A model generated the notes under the pieces. That model was not told the DNA's origin and made no database searches. It was given only the letters and a program-made list of their open reading frames with translations. A stretch of DNA of 51,681 nt from assembly GCA_944393395.1 (NCBI GenBank), contig CALYAB010000004.1, positions 1 through 51,681 on the forward strand. The letters are read 5' to 3'. Positions within the stretch are counted from its first letter, which is position 1. Every line of letters starts with the position of its first letter. Position numbers and translations under genes: made by a program. The stretch is from an uncultured Clostridia bacterium (GTDB lineage: Bacteria > Bacillota > Clostridia > TANB77 > CAG-508). This document shows, one piece after another, positions 7,345 to 15,711 of the stretch.

Positions 7345-9039
7345 ATGGATGTGGTTAAAGTGAAAAAATTACCATATGGGATAAGCAATTATGAAGAATT
7401 AATAGAAGATAATTATTATTATGTAGATAAAACAATGTATATAGAAAAATTAGAAAATTTAGCTGAAAAAAGAATTTTGTTTTTACGTCCAAGAAAGTTT
7501 GGAAAGACGTTATTTACAAGTACATTAGAAAATTATTATGACTTAAAAAAAGCAGATAAATTTGAAAGCTTGTATGGACAAACATATATAGGAAAAAATC
7601 CAACTAAGCTCAAAAATAGTTATCATATATTAAAATTTAACTTTTCAGGAATTGATACAACGAATGAAGAAACAACGATAAAAGGATTTAAAGAAGAAGT
7701 GATGATATCAATAAATGGATTTATACAAAAGTATAAATTAGATTTTTTTGTAAATCCAGAACTGACATCAGAAGGATTATTAAATAGTTTAATAGAGGCA
7801 TTTAAAGTACAACGTGGAGAAGAAAAAATATATGTAATAATAGATGAATATGACCATTTTGCAAATGAATTATTAGGATTTAATACAAATCAATTTAAAA
7901 ATTTAGTATCAAAAAATGGAAAAGTAAGAAAATGGTATGAAATACTAAAAAAAGGAACAGAAAGTGTAATAGATAGAATATTTATAACAGGAGTAGCACC
8001 AATAACATTAGATAGTTTAACATCAGGATTTAATATAAGTACAGACATAACACAAGACGAAAGCTTTAATGAAATGATGGGATTTACAGAGGAAGAATTA
8101 AGAAAATTAATGAAAGAACAAGATATAGAAGAAGAAAAACAAAAAGAAATATTGCCAATAATGAGAGAAAATTATGATGGATATAGATTTTCATTATATG
8201 GAAAAGAAAAAATATATAATTCAAATATGTGTTTATATTTTTTAAATAGATATATAAGGTTTAATAGAATTCCAACCGAACTAATAGATATGAATATAGC
8301 AAGTGATTATACAAAATTAGGAAAAATGCTAGATTTATGCCAAGGAAAAGAAAAAGAAAAAGTAATAGAAAAAACAGTATCAGGAGAAGGAATAGTAAGT
8401 GAGATAAGACAGAAATTTAATCCAGCGATGGAATTTACAGAAACAGATTTAGTTTCAATGTTATATTATTTAGGATATCTGACAATAGAAGATGAAGAAG
8501 TAGGTTATCCAAAATTAAATATACCAAATAAAGTAATGAAAGAAATATATTCAGAATATTTTTTAGAGATTTTAAAACGAAATATAAATATAGATATAAG
8601 TGAAAATTATACAGAAATAGCAAGAGAAATAGCATTAGAGGGAAAGATAGACAAGATAGTAGAAATGCTAGGAAAATATTTAAAAAATTTATCAAATAGA
8701 GATTATCAAAGATTTGACGAAAAATATGTGAAGTTAATATTTTTCTGTATAGCAATGAACTTAAAAATATTTAGATTAAAATCAGAAATGGAAGTACAAA
8801 GAAAATATCCAGACATATTATTAATACCAAAGGAAAGAAATAAAGGATATAAAGGAGTAATGATAGAATTTAAATACTTAAAAAAGGAAGAGGCAGGAAA
8901 ATTAAAGGAAAAGCAAGAAGAGGCAAGAAAGCAAATAGAAGAATATGGAGAATTTGAAGAAATAAAAGAATTAGAAAATATTAATAAATATACAGTAGTA
9001 GCAGTAAATGATGAAATATATGTAGAAGAGATAAAATAG
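7345..9039 (+). CDS. AAA-ATPase-like protein with PD-(D/E)XK nuclease domain
   Basis: A protein of up to 564 residues with the AAA-ATPase_like/PDDEXK_9 architecture (formerly DUF1703), common in multiple copies in gut anaerobes. The family start LPYGISNYEELIEDNYYYVD leads to a Walker A-like loop RPRKFGKTLF (48-57) and Walker B YVIIDEYD (163-170). The C-terminal nuclease fold shows D490 in YPDILL and E508-F-K510 in the strand IEFKY. ATP-dependent nuclease activity is inferred; the biological role of the family is not established. The start is uncertain: ATG 7345 has only a weak binding site, and GTG 7360 would give the more typical MKKLPYG beginning. It sits 95 bases after the pilin-like gene and ends at the palindrome 9070-9109. 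Confidence 0.85.
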   Translation: MDVVKVKKLPYGISNYEELIEDNYYYVDKTMYIEKLENLAEKRILFLRPRKFGKTLFTSTLENYYDLKKADKFESLYGQTYIGKNPTKLKNSYHILKFNFSGIDTTNEETTIKGFKEEVMISINGFIQKYKLDFFVNPELTSEGLLNSLIEAFKVQRGEEKIYVIIDEYDHFANELLGFNTNQFKNLVSKNGKVRKWYEILKKGTESVIDRIFITGVAPITLDSLTSGFNISTDITQDESFNEMMGFTEEELRKLMKEQDIEEEKQKEILPIMRENYDGYRFSLYGKEKIYNSNMCLYFLNRYIRFNRIPTELIDMNIASDYTKLGKMLDLCQGKEKEKVIEKTVSGEGIVSEIRQKFNPAMEFTETDLVSMLYYLGYLTIEDEEVGYPKLNIPNKVMKEIYSEYFLEILKRNINIDISENYTEIAREIALEGKIDKIVEMLGKYLKNLSNRDYQRFDEKYVKLIFFCIAMNLKIFRLKSEMEVQRKYPDILLIPKERNKGYKGVMIEFKYLKKEEAGKLKEKQEEARKQIEEYGEFEEIKELENINKYTVVAVNDEIYVEEIK

Positions 9040-9069
9040 AAAATTAAACTAAAATTCATATAATGGACG

Positions 9070-9109
9070 AAAAAATTTCTTAGAGTTAATTACTCTAAGA
9101 AATTTTTTT
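9070..9109. terminator. Palindromic bidirectional terminator
   Basis: AAAAAATTTCTTAGAGT (9070-9086) pairs with ACTCTAAGAAATTTTTT around TAATT. It sits between the convergent AAA-ATPase gene and the 83-residue membrane gene and can stop both. Its core is almost the same as the palindrome at 5381-5423, including the TTTTTTTCAT that follows. Confidence 0.8.
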
Positions 9110-9120
9110 CATCTTAATTT

Positions 9121-9372
9121 TTAAAAATATTCTTTTTTTACATTATCAATAATTGTAGCAGAAATAATAAAGCTAGAAGCAGAATTTAGTCCTAAAATAA
9201 ATCCTAATAAACCTATATAATAAACAATTGGGTATGTAAAAAATAACATGTATGTAAGAAGAATCATAGAAGATATAATGCAAATGAAAAATGAGAAAGC
9301 AAGCCCATTGTTTAATATATGTAATATTTTTTTATCTAATTTTTTGTAACTATTAATAAAAAATTTAATCAT
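9121..9372 (-). CDS. Small membrane protein, unknown function
   Basis: An 83-residue protein I do not recognise. After a basic N-terminus (about 1-20) it has two or three hydrophobic segments (about 28-50 and 52-75), so it is an inner-membrane protein. The gene is supported by a strong AGGAGGT binding site seven bases before the ATG and by the terminator just beyond its stop. It converges on the AAA-ATPase gene and diverges from the AraC-type regulator. No catalytic motif is visible. Confidence 0.65.
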   Translation of the reverse strand: MIKFFINSYKKLDKKILHILNNGLAFSFFICIISSMILLTYMLFFTYPIVYYIGLLGFILGLNSASSFIISATIIDNVKKEYF

Positions 9373-9529
9373 TATATACCTCCTAAGAACAAATAGGAGA
9401 GCCTTAAAATATAAAACAATTTTAATTTTTATCTTTGACTTTCCTAATATATTAATAAATTACTATATAAATAGTAACATAAAGTAAGATTAAAAACAAT
9501 GGAAGTTTTAGCCATTAATTCTAATAAAA

Positions 9530-9558
9530 TTGAAGAATAGAAAAAATAATGGTATAAT
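9530..9558 (+). promoter_or_regulatory. Promoter of the AraC-type regulator
   Basis: TTGAAG (9530-9535), a 17-base spacer, TATAAT (9553-9558), 40 bases before the ATG at 9598. Confidence 0.75.
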
Positions 9559-9597
9559 AGAAAAAACAAAAAATGCAAAAAGAATTTAGGAGAAAAA

Positions 9598-10413
9598 ATG
9601 TATATAGAAAATAATAATAGACTAAAAGAACTTGTTAAATATATAGAGAAAAATCTAACAGAGAAAATTGAATATAAAGAATTAGCAAAGATATTATTAG
9701 TAAATGAATATACACTACATAGAATATTTTATTTTGTTACAAATATAACATTAGCTGAATATATAAGAAAAAGAAGATTAAGCATGGCAGCAATTGATTT
9801 ATTAGAAAAAAATACTAAAGTATTAGATGTAGCAATTAAGTATCAGTATGATTCAGGGACATCTTTTTCTAGAGCTTTTAAAAAGATGATGGGATTTTTG
9901 CCAAAAGATATTCATAAAAATATGAATAATATAAAATATTTTCCAATACTAAAATTTGAAGATATCAGTGAAGAACAAAAAGAATTAACTTTTGAAAAAG
10001 TAGAAAATATTAGTTATGAATTTTATACAATTCATAATCATGTAAAGATGAATCAAATATCAGAAATGGCATCAAAATTTTGGAAAGATGTATATAAAGA
10101 AAAAGGAGATATTCTTGAAGGTAATGCTTATGGTCTGGTAGAATATAATGTATATGATTATAATGAGAATAGTGATGTTACATATTATATAGCAAGTACA
10201 AAAAAATTTGAAGGAAGTAAAAAATATAGTATAAAAAATAAAAAGTTCCTAGTATTTGAAATAGATACGATTGAAGGAAAACAAATCGGGAAATTCACAC
10301 ATGATTTATATGAAAACTTTATCCCTTATTCAGGATATAATTTGGATGATGTACCAGACATAGAAGAATATATTGATGACAAGAAGACAAAAATATATAT
10401 AGCCGTTATATGA
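9598..10413 (+). CDS. AraC-family regulator with GyrI-like effector domain
   Basis: A 271-residue regulator. Residues 1-105 form an N-terminal AraC/XylS double helix-turn-helix: LKELVKYIEKNLTEKIEYKELAK, then AIKYQYDSGTSFSRAFKKMMGFLP, close to the family's second helix-turn-helix signature. The C-terminal half (about 120-271) is predicted to be a GyrI-like small-molecule binding domain, the arrangement seen in Rob and in many Firmicute multidrug-responsive regulators. ATG 9598 follows TTTAGGAGAAAAA. It has its own promoter (9530-9558) and terminator (10413-10455), so it is monocistronic. Targets are unknown; the divergent membrane gene at 9121 is the nearest candidate. Confidence 0.85.
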   Translation: MYIENNNRLKELVKYIEKNLTEKIEYKELAKILLVNEYTLHRIFYFVTNITLAEYIRKRRLSMAAIDLLEKNTKVLDVAIKYQYDSGTSFSRAFKKMMGFLPKDIHKNMNNIKYFPILKFEDISEEQKELTFEKVENISYEFYTIHNHVKMNQISEMASKFWKDVYKEKGDILEGNAYGLVEYNVYDYNENSDVTYYIASTKKFEGSKKYSIKNKKFLVFEIDTIEGKQIGKFTHDLYENFIPYSGYNLDDVPDIEEYIDDKKTKIYIAVI

Positions 10414-10455
10414 AATCAACTATTTGTATATCAAAATAGTTGATTTTTATTTTTG
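10413..10455 (+). terminator. Terminator of the AraC-type gene
   Basis: AAATCAACTATTT (10413-10425) and AAATAGTTGATTT (from 10434) form a 13-bp stem followed by a T-rich run. The first base overlaps the TGA stop codon. Confidence 0.85.
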
Positions 10456-10529
10456 ATTTAATGATATTATACAAATATGGTTATTATGCCACTTTGAAGG
10501 AAATAGGTTCATGATGAAAGGAGATAGAA

Positions 10530-11612
10530 ATGAATAATATATTGACAAAATCTGTGTGGAGAATGAGAAACAAAGACGACTTCAAGGCTGGACAGGAAGT
10601 TAATGCGGCATTAATTCCCACAGGAGGTACATCTTATCAATTGTATGTACCAAGCGGGGGATGTCACAATGCCTGTATCTTCTGCAACTACGGGTTTAAT
10701 CACCCGGTGCGGAGAGAGAAAATTTTGAAAAGGGTGGAACATATTTGTAAGTTTTTACCTAGAAACGTAGAAACGCTTATCCTGGAATCTTCAGGCAGCT
10801 TTTTGGATGATAGAGAATTTTCGGAAGATCTCCAGTATCAAATAATGGGAATTGTGGCACGCACGAATGTATATCGGGTCCAGATAGAGACACATTACAA
10901 AACTGTTACTTATGAGAAGGTGAAGAAAATTCTCGAAATTTTGAGCGGACATGTAGTAGCCTTCGAGTTTGGACTGGAAAGTGCGAATGATGCGACTCTG
11001 AGCATTTATAATAAGGATATAGATGTAGGAAAGTTATATCAGGTTGTGCTAAATTGCAATAATCTGGGTATTGAAACCAGCCTAAATGTTATGGTTGGTG
11101 CACCACTCTTGACAATAAAAGAGCAAGTACAAGATACACTTGATACAGTCAAACATATATTGAGAGGGTGCCCAGAGAACACAGCAATCGTATTGTTTCC
11201 ACTGAATATTAAGGATTATACGTTGGTAAAACATCTGTATAATCAGGGCAGATACTCAGCAATTTCTCATTGGGAATTTATAGAGGTATTAGAAAAAATA
11301 CCAAGAAATGTATTAGATAGGATATATATTTCTTGGTGGGGAAACAGATATAATGAGTTTCATGGAAAGAAAGCCATTATACATCCTAAATCTTGTGAAA
11401 AATGCCACAATCAATTGATGGATTTTTATAGCAAGTTTGTCAATGCTAAAAGTGTAGAAGAAAAACAAAAACTTGTTGAAAAAATCTCAATGGTATCTTG
11501 TGAGTGCAGAGACGACTATGAGAAAGAAAAGGAAAGCCAGAAAATAGATAAGGATATCTGGCAGAGGCTAGCCGAAGAAGAAAAGAAACTTATAGATGAA
11601 TTTGATTTATGA
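10530..11612 (+). CDS. Radical SAM protein, probably acquired
   Basis: A 360-residue radical SAM enzyme. The 4Fe-4S motif is C45-HNA-C49-IF-C52, inside GGCHNACIFCNYGF, and the glycine-rich and GLESANDATL elements follow. The shape of the motif resembles the Elp3/TIGR01210 side of the superfamily; the substrate is unknown. A second cysteine group near the C-terminus (CEKCH about residue 290, CEC about 329) could hold an extra metal centre. Codon use differs from neighbours: the 60 bases from 10681 are 47% G+C against roughly 25-30% around, and codons such as CGG, CTG and CCC appear. This suggests transfer from a GC-richer Firmicute. GGAGATAG at about 10520 supports the ATG. Confidence 0.8.
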   Translation: MNNILTKSVWRMRNKDDFKAGQEVNAALIPTGGTSYQLYVPSGGCHNACIFCNYGFNHPVRREKILKRVEHICKFLPRNVETLILESSGSFLDDREFSEDLQYQIMGIVARTNVYRVQIETHYKTVTYEKVKKILEILSGHVVAFEFGLESANDATLSIYNKDIDVGKLYQVVLNCNNLGIETSLNVMVGAPLLTIKEQVQDTLDTVKHILRGCPENTAIVLFPLNIKDYTLVKHLYNQGRYSAISHWEFIEVLEKIPRNVLDRIYISWWGNRYNEFHGKKAIIHPKSCEKCHNQLMDFYSKFVNAKSVEEKQKLVEKISMVSCECRDDYEKEKESQKIDKDIWQRLAEEEKKLIDEFDL

Positions 11613-11626
11613 ACCTAAATCCAAAA

Positions 11627-11671
11627 AACCTAAAAACCACCTAGCTAAATTGCTTTAGGTGGTTTTGGGTT
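11627..11671. terminator. Bidirectional terminator between convergent genes
   Basis: AAAACCACCTA and TTAGGTGGTTTT form a strong stem between the convergent radical SAM and nitroreductase genes. T-rich sequence follows on the plus strand and A-rich sequence precedes it, so it can act in both directions. Confidence 0.8.
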
Positions 11672-11678
11672 TATATAA

Positions 11679-12263
11679 TTATTCATTGTTATTGATATCA
11701 TCTTTAGAAATATTATTTAATAACAGTTTATTCATTGAAAAACGTTCTCTTCTATCAGGAATTTCTTCAGGATATCCGATAATTAAAGTAGATACTTGCT
11801 CTAAATCATCTAATTTTAAATACTTATTAATTTCATCTTCAATATATAAAGTATCGCAAAGCCAAGTACAGCCCAATCCTAAGTCAAAGCATTTTAAGTT
11901 CATATTTTCAATAGCAGCACCTAGTGATAAATAATCTGGTTTTTTATAATATGTCTTCTTATTTTTACTATGGTAATTGGGAGTAAATATCATGATTGCT
12001 TTATTTGCTGTTTTCATCTGATTAGCAGATCCTTTAATACTTGTATGCATATCTTTATATTCTTTATTCCATTGATACATCATATTGGTAATATCTTCTT
12101 TTTGCTTATCATCTAAGATATAAAATCTCCAAGGTTGCCTGTTTTTTGCAGATGGTGCTAGCATAGCACTTTGTATGATTTCATATAAATAATTATCTGG
12201 TATGTTTCTATTTTGAAATTTTCTTATTGTTTTTCTACTAGAAATAGCTTTATCCAATTCCAT
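11679..12263 (-). CDS. Nitroreductase-family FMN oxidoreductase
   Basis: A 194-residue protein of the FMN-dependent nitroreductase superfamily, usually a cytoplasmic homodimer using NAD(P)H. It starts with the family pattern AISSRKTIRKFQNR. The flavin-binding PSAKNRQPWRFYIL follows at about residues 36-50, and the C-terminal LGLGCTWL and IIGYPEE elements are present. The true electron acceptor cannot be told from sequence. GGAGATAAAACA precedes the ATG at 12263. It stands alone between two terminators. Its composition matches the genome, unlike the neighbouring radical SAM gene. Confidence 0.88.
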   Translation of the reverse strand: MELDKAISSRKTIRKFQNRNIPDNYLYEIIQSAMLAPSAKNRQPWRFYILDDKQKEDITNMMYQWNKEYKDMHTSIKGSANQMKTANKAIMIFTPNYHSKNKKTYYKKPDYLSLGAAIENMNLKCFDLGLGCTWLCDTLYIEDEINKYLKLDDLEQVSTLIIGYPEEIPDRRERFSMNKLLLNNISKDDINNNE

Positions 12264-12343
12264 TGTTTTATCTCCTGTAAAATAAATTTGTTATTGTTTT
12301 ATAAAAGTTTGATTTTGAAAATTATATAATAAAGCAAAAAATA

Positions 12344-12380
12344 AAAAACAACTTTTTTATGATTAAAAAAGTTGTTTTAA
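12344..12380. terminator. Terminator of rpsT
   Basis: AAAACAACTTTTTT and AAAAAAGTTGTTTT pair around ATGATT just beyond the rpsT stop. It is AT-rich but perfectly paired and works in principle on both strands. Confidence 0.75.
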
Positions 12381-12409
12381 ATAAAAACTATGCATAATCT
12401 TTATTTAGC

Positions 12410-12676
12410 CTAAGCCATAGCTGCATTTAATTTTTTTGATAAATTAGATTTTTTTCTTGCAGCAGTGTTCTTTACAATAACACCTTTTGTACAAGCTTGA
12501 TCTATTTTTTTAGTTGCTTCAGAAAATAGAACTTTAGCTTCATCTAAATTTCCAGCTTCAATAGCTTCTTCAAATTTTCTAACAGCTGATTTATATCCAG
12601 ATTTTATCATATTATTTCTTAAAGTTTTTTTCTCAATTACTTTAACTCTCTTTTTAGCTGATTTAATATTTGGCAT
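12410..12676 (-). CDS. rpsT: 30S ribosomal protein S20
   Basis: An 88-residue, lysine-rich protein of normal S20 length. It begins [13 protein letters not shown] and contains [19 protein letters not shown] and the C-terminal [20 protein letters not shown] motif. S20 is a primary 16S-binding protein of the 30S body. AAAGGAGGTG lies just upstream of the ATG at 12676. It is a single-gene unit with its own promoter and terminator. Confidence 0.96.
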   Translation of the reverse strand: MPNIKSAKKRVKVIEKKTLRNNMIKSGYKSAVRKFEEAIEAGNLDEAKVLFSEATKKIDQACTKGVIVKNTAARKKSNLSKKLNAAMA

Positions 12677-12721
12677 TTATAAGCACCTCCTTTTAGTCAA
12701 TTATTCATTATAACATGTGAT

Positions 12722-12750
12722 ATTCTAACACATTTTTTTGTGAAATGCAA
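12722..12750 (-). promoter_or_regulatory. Promoter of rpsT
   Basis: Minus strand TTGCAT (12745-12750), a 17-base spacer, TAGAAT (12722-12727), about 45 bases before the start codon. The rest of the 287-base spacer to rpiB holds only AT-rich sequence with no clear feature. Confidence 0.65.
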
Positions 12751-12963
12751 GTAAATTTTCCAATTTCTTATTGTATTATTAAAAAACTTATGATATATTT
12801 TTATATGATAGAAGGTTAATATAAGTTTTTTTGCATTGTAGGAGATGTAAAAAAAACAAAAAAATTGTGCAAGAATTTATTTTTCATTATAGGAAATAGC
12901 ACAAGATTTGGAGCATAAAAAAATTTACTTATTTGCCCTAAAGATATAAAGGAGGAAAAGTTA

Positions 12964-13410
12964 ATGATAGCAATTGGTAGTGACCATGGAGGATATAAAT
13001 TAAAAGAGGAGATAAAAAAATACTTAGATGAAAAAGAAATAAAATATATAGATTATGGATGTATGAGTGAGGAAAGAGTAGATTATCCTAATATAGCTAA
13101 AGAGGTGGCTGTTTCTGTTCAAAAAGGAAAGGCAGAAAAAGGAATCTTAATTTGTCGTTCAGGTTTAGGAATGAGCATAGTAGCTAATAAATTTAAAGGA
13201 ATAAGATGTACACCTTGCCATGATGAGAAATCAGCAAAATTTGCAAGATTACACAACGATAGCAATATATTAGCATTAGGAGCAGATGATTTAAGCGTTA
13301 ATGATGCTATATGTATACTTAGAATGTGGATAGCAACCGAGTTTGAAGGCGGAAGACATACTGAAAGAATAAATATTATTAAAGAAATAGAAAATGAAAA
13401 TATGAAATAG
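12964..13410 (+). CDS. rpiB: Ribose-5-phosphate isomerase B
   Basis: A 148-residue RpiB/LacAB-family isomerase that interconverts ribulose-5-phosphate and ribose-5-phosphate in the pentose phosphate pathway. It shows IAIGSDHGGYKLKEEI at residues 2-17, the catalytic-cysteine loop GILICRSGLGMSIVANK (about 61-77), ARLHNDSNILALGA, and GGRHTERI near the end. The active-site loop reads CRSG where E. coli RpiB has CGTG; this variant is compatible with activity but is worth noting. AAAGGAGG precedes the ATG. The tagO-like gene follows after 17 bases, so the two are probably one operon. Confidence 0.93.
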   Translation: MIAIGSDHGGYKLKEEIKKYLDEKEIKYIDYGCMSEERVDYPNIAKEVAVSVQKGKAEKGILICRSGLGMSIVANKFKGIRCTPCHDEKSAKFARLHNDSNILALGADDLSVNDAICILRMWIATEFEGGRHTERINIIKEIENENMK

Positions 13411-13427
13411 ATTTTGGAGGAATTATT

Positions 13428-14664
13428 ATGTGGGGAGATATTGCAATTGCATTTTTACTTGCATTTATTGTGACATTTATGGCAACACCATATACTATAA
13501 AGATAGCACATAAAGTAGGTGCAGTAGATATTCCAAAAGATCAAAGAAGAATGCATAAAAAAGCTATGCCTAAATTTGGAGGACCAGCGGTAATATTAGG
13601 TTTTTTAGTTTCAGTTGTATATTTATTAATAGTAATGAGCATAGAAAATTCCATTAATTTATTTCGGAATAGAACAATATGGAAAAAAGTTATTAGGAAT
13701 GTTATTAGGAATGATAGTGATATCAACTATTTGTGTAGTAGATGATATAAAGACAATAAAACCAATAACAAAATTAATAGGGCAAGTTTTAGCAGCTATT
13801 GTAGTTGTGGGATTTGGAATTAGAATTAATGATATAACATTGCCATTTATAAATACAATCGAAATGCAAGAGGCTTTTTCTGTAATAATAACTATAATAT
13901 GGATTGTGGGAGTAACAAATGCAATAAATTTAATAGATGGATTAGATGGGTTATCTTCAGGTATATCAGTAATATCTGCAGTCTCATTATTAATTATATT
14001 TGTATTAAATGGTTCAAGTATGATTTCAATATTATTAATAACTGCTTTAGCAGGAGCATTAGTAGGATTTTTGCCATTTAACTATTCACCAGCAAAAACA
14101 TTTATAGGAGATACAGGATCAAATTTTTTAGGATTTTCACTATCTATAATATCAATATTAGGAGTAGCAAAAACATATACAGCAGCAGTAATTGTACTAC
14201 CATTGATTGTTTTAGGATTGCCATTGTTTGATACATTCTGGGCAATAGTTCGAAGATTGATAAAAGGAAAATCAATAAAGGCAATATTTAGAGCAGATAA
14301 AGGGCATTTACATCATAGACTAGTAGCAAAAGGGTTTAGCCAAAAACAGGCTGTTTTAGTGTTATATGGAATAAGTGCAACATTTGGAATTTTTGCTGTA
14401 ATTACATTAGAAAGTGGAATATGGAAAGCTTTATCATTTTTACTTATGGTAATTGTAGCTATAGCATTGGGATATAAAAACTTTAAGACAGATAAAACAG
14501 ATAACCAAAGATATGAGTGTATAGAATGTAAATATATATATAATCCTAAATTTGGAAATGAAAAAGCTGGAATTGCTCCAGGAACAGCTTTTGAAGATTT
14601 ACCAGATGATTGGGTTTGCCCAGTTTGTGGAGAAGGAAAAGATATGTTTGAGGTGCATCAATAA
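13428..14664 (+). pseudogene. TagO/WecA-like transferase fused to rubredoxin, frameshifted
   Basis: With one base corrected, this encodes about 411 residues. The first 340 or so are a polytopic UDP-sugar:undecaprenyl-phosphate 1-phosphate transferase. They carry [35 protein letters not shown] and the cytoplasmic DKGHLHHRL, which place it with TagO/WecA rather than MraY. Such enzymes start teichoic acid or surface glycan synthesis. Residues 362-411 are a complete rubredoxin with C364, C367, C397 and C400. An extra T in 13662-13664 breaks the frame: one frame runs on to 13745 with no similarity, and the good sequence resumes in the other as [24 protein letters not shown] at 13416-13420 supports the ATG. 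The fusion itself is in an intact frame. Confidence 0.85.
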
Positions 14665-14677
14665 ATAGGAAACATCT

Positions 14678-14784
14678 TATAGTTCAGTATATTTCTCGAA
14701 GATATGTATATTATATTTTAAGTGTGTTGTGATATCAAAAAATATAATATATATATCTTCGAGTCATTATATATTGAATTATAG
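14678..14784. repeat. Long imperfect hairpin element
   Basis: TATAGTTCAGTATAT (14678) pairs imperfectly with ATATATTGAATTATAG near 14770-14784. Further in, CTCGAAGATATGTATATT pairs with AATATATATATCTTCGAG. It fills the spacer between the tagO-like gene and hslO. The ATATCTTCGAGT arm also occurs alone near 5334. The element has no T-run of a classical terminator and looks like a small palindromic mobile element. Confidence 0.6.
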
Positions 14785-14823
14785 TGATAATATAATAAAT
14801 AAAAAAAGAAAAGGTGAGAGGAA

Positions 14824-15711
14824 TTGAGTGATAAAATAATAAAATTTTTAGCATATGATGGGAAAATATCAGTAATATGTGCAAATACAACTGATATGGT
14901 AGAAGAAGCAAGAAAAGTACATGACATGAGCCCTGTAGTTACAGCAGCATTTGGAAGATTATTAACTATAACAGCGATAATGGCTACAGAAATGAAAGGT
15001 AGTAAAGATAAATTAACAGTTCAGTTAAAAGGGAATGGACCTATAGGAGTTATGATTGCAACAGCAAATAATAAACCTATTGTAAAAGGATATGCAACTA
15101 ATCCAGTAGTAGAAATACCATTAAATGAGGATGGTAAATTAGATGTTGGTGGAGCAGTAGGGCATGAAGGATATATAAATGTAGTAAAAGATATAGGATT
15201 AAAAGATCCATATGTTGGAATTTCTCCATTAGTTTCAGGAGAAATTGCAGAAGATTTTGCAAATTATTTTGTTAATTCAGAACAAAGAGATTCAGCAGTT
15301 GCTTTAGGTGTATTGGTAGACAAAAGAGGTGTAAGAGCAAGTGGAGGATATTTAATAAATCCTATGCCAGATGCAACAGAAGAAGAAATATCAAAAGTAG
15401 AGCAATCAATATTTAAAGCAGGAGCAATGTCAAGAATGTTAGATGAAAACTTGACTTTAGAAGAAATTGCTAAAAAAATAACTGGAGATGAAAATGTTCA
15501 AGTTATTGAAGACAGGATTGTTCCAGAATTTAGATGCGATTGTTCAAAAGAACATATGCAAGATGCTTTGACAACAATTGGAAAGGAAGAGTTAGAGGAC
15601 ATTATAGAAAAAGAAGGAAAAGCTGAATTAGTTTGTCATTTTTGCAACAAAGTATACCAGTTTAATAAAGAAGAATTGGAAGATATTTTAAAAAATATAG
15701 AAAAAGAATAG
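14824..15711 (+). CDS. hslO: Redox-regulated chaperonin Hsp33
   Basis: A 295-residue Hsp33. This cytoplasmic holdase is activated when oxidants release zinc from its C-terminal four-cysteine centre. The cysteines are present: C238 and C240 (RCDCS) and C271 and C274 (CHFC). The conserved PVVTAAFGRLLTITAIM and RGVRASGGYLINPMP regions are also seen. The start appears to be TTG at 14824, since AAAGGTGAG is well placed before it and no in-frame ATG or GTG lies near. A weak start codon may lower expression. The stop codon falls inside the left arm of the giant hairpin at 15708-16069. Confidence 0.94.
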   Translation: MSDKIIKFLAYDGKISVICANTTDMVEEARKVHDMSPVVTAAFGRLLTITAIMATEMKGSKDKLTVQLKGNGPIGVMIATANNKPIVKGYATNPVVEIPLNEDGKLDVGGAVGHEGYINVVKDIGLKDPYVGISPLVSGEIAEDFANYFVNSEQRDSAVALGVLVDKRGVRASGGYLINPMPDATEEEISKVEQSIFKAGAMSRMLDENLTLEEIAKKITGDENVQVIEDRIVPEFRCDCSKEHMQDALTTIGKEELEDIIEKEGKAELVCHFCNKVYQFNKEELEDILKNIEKE

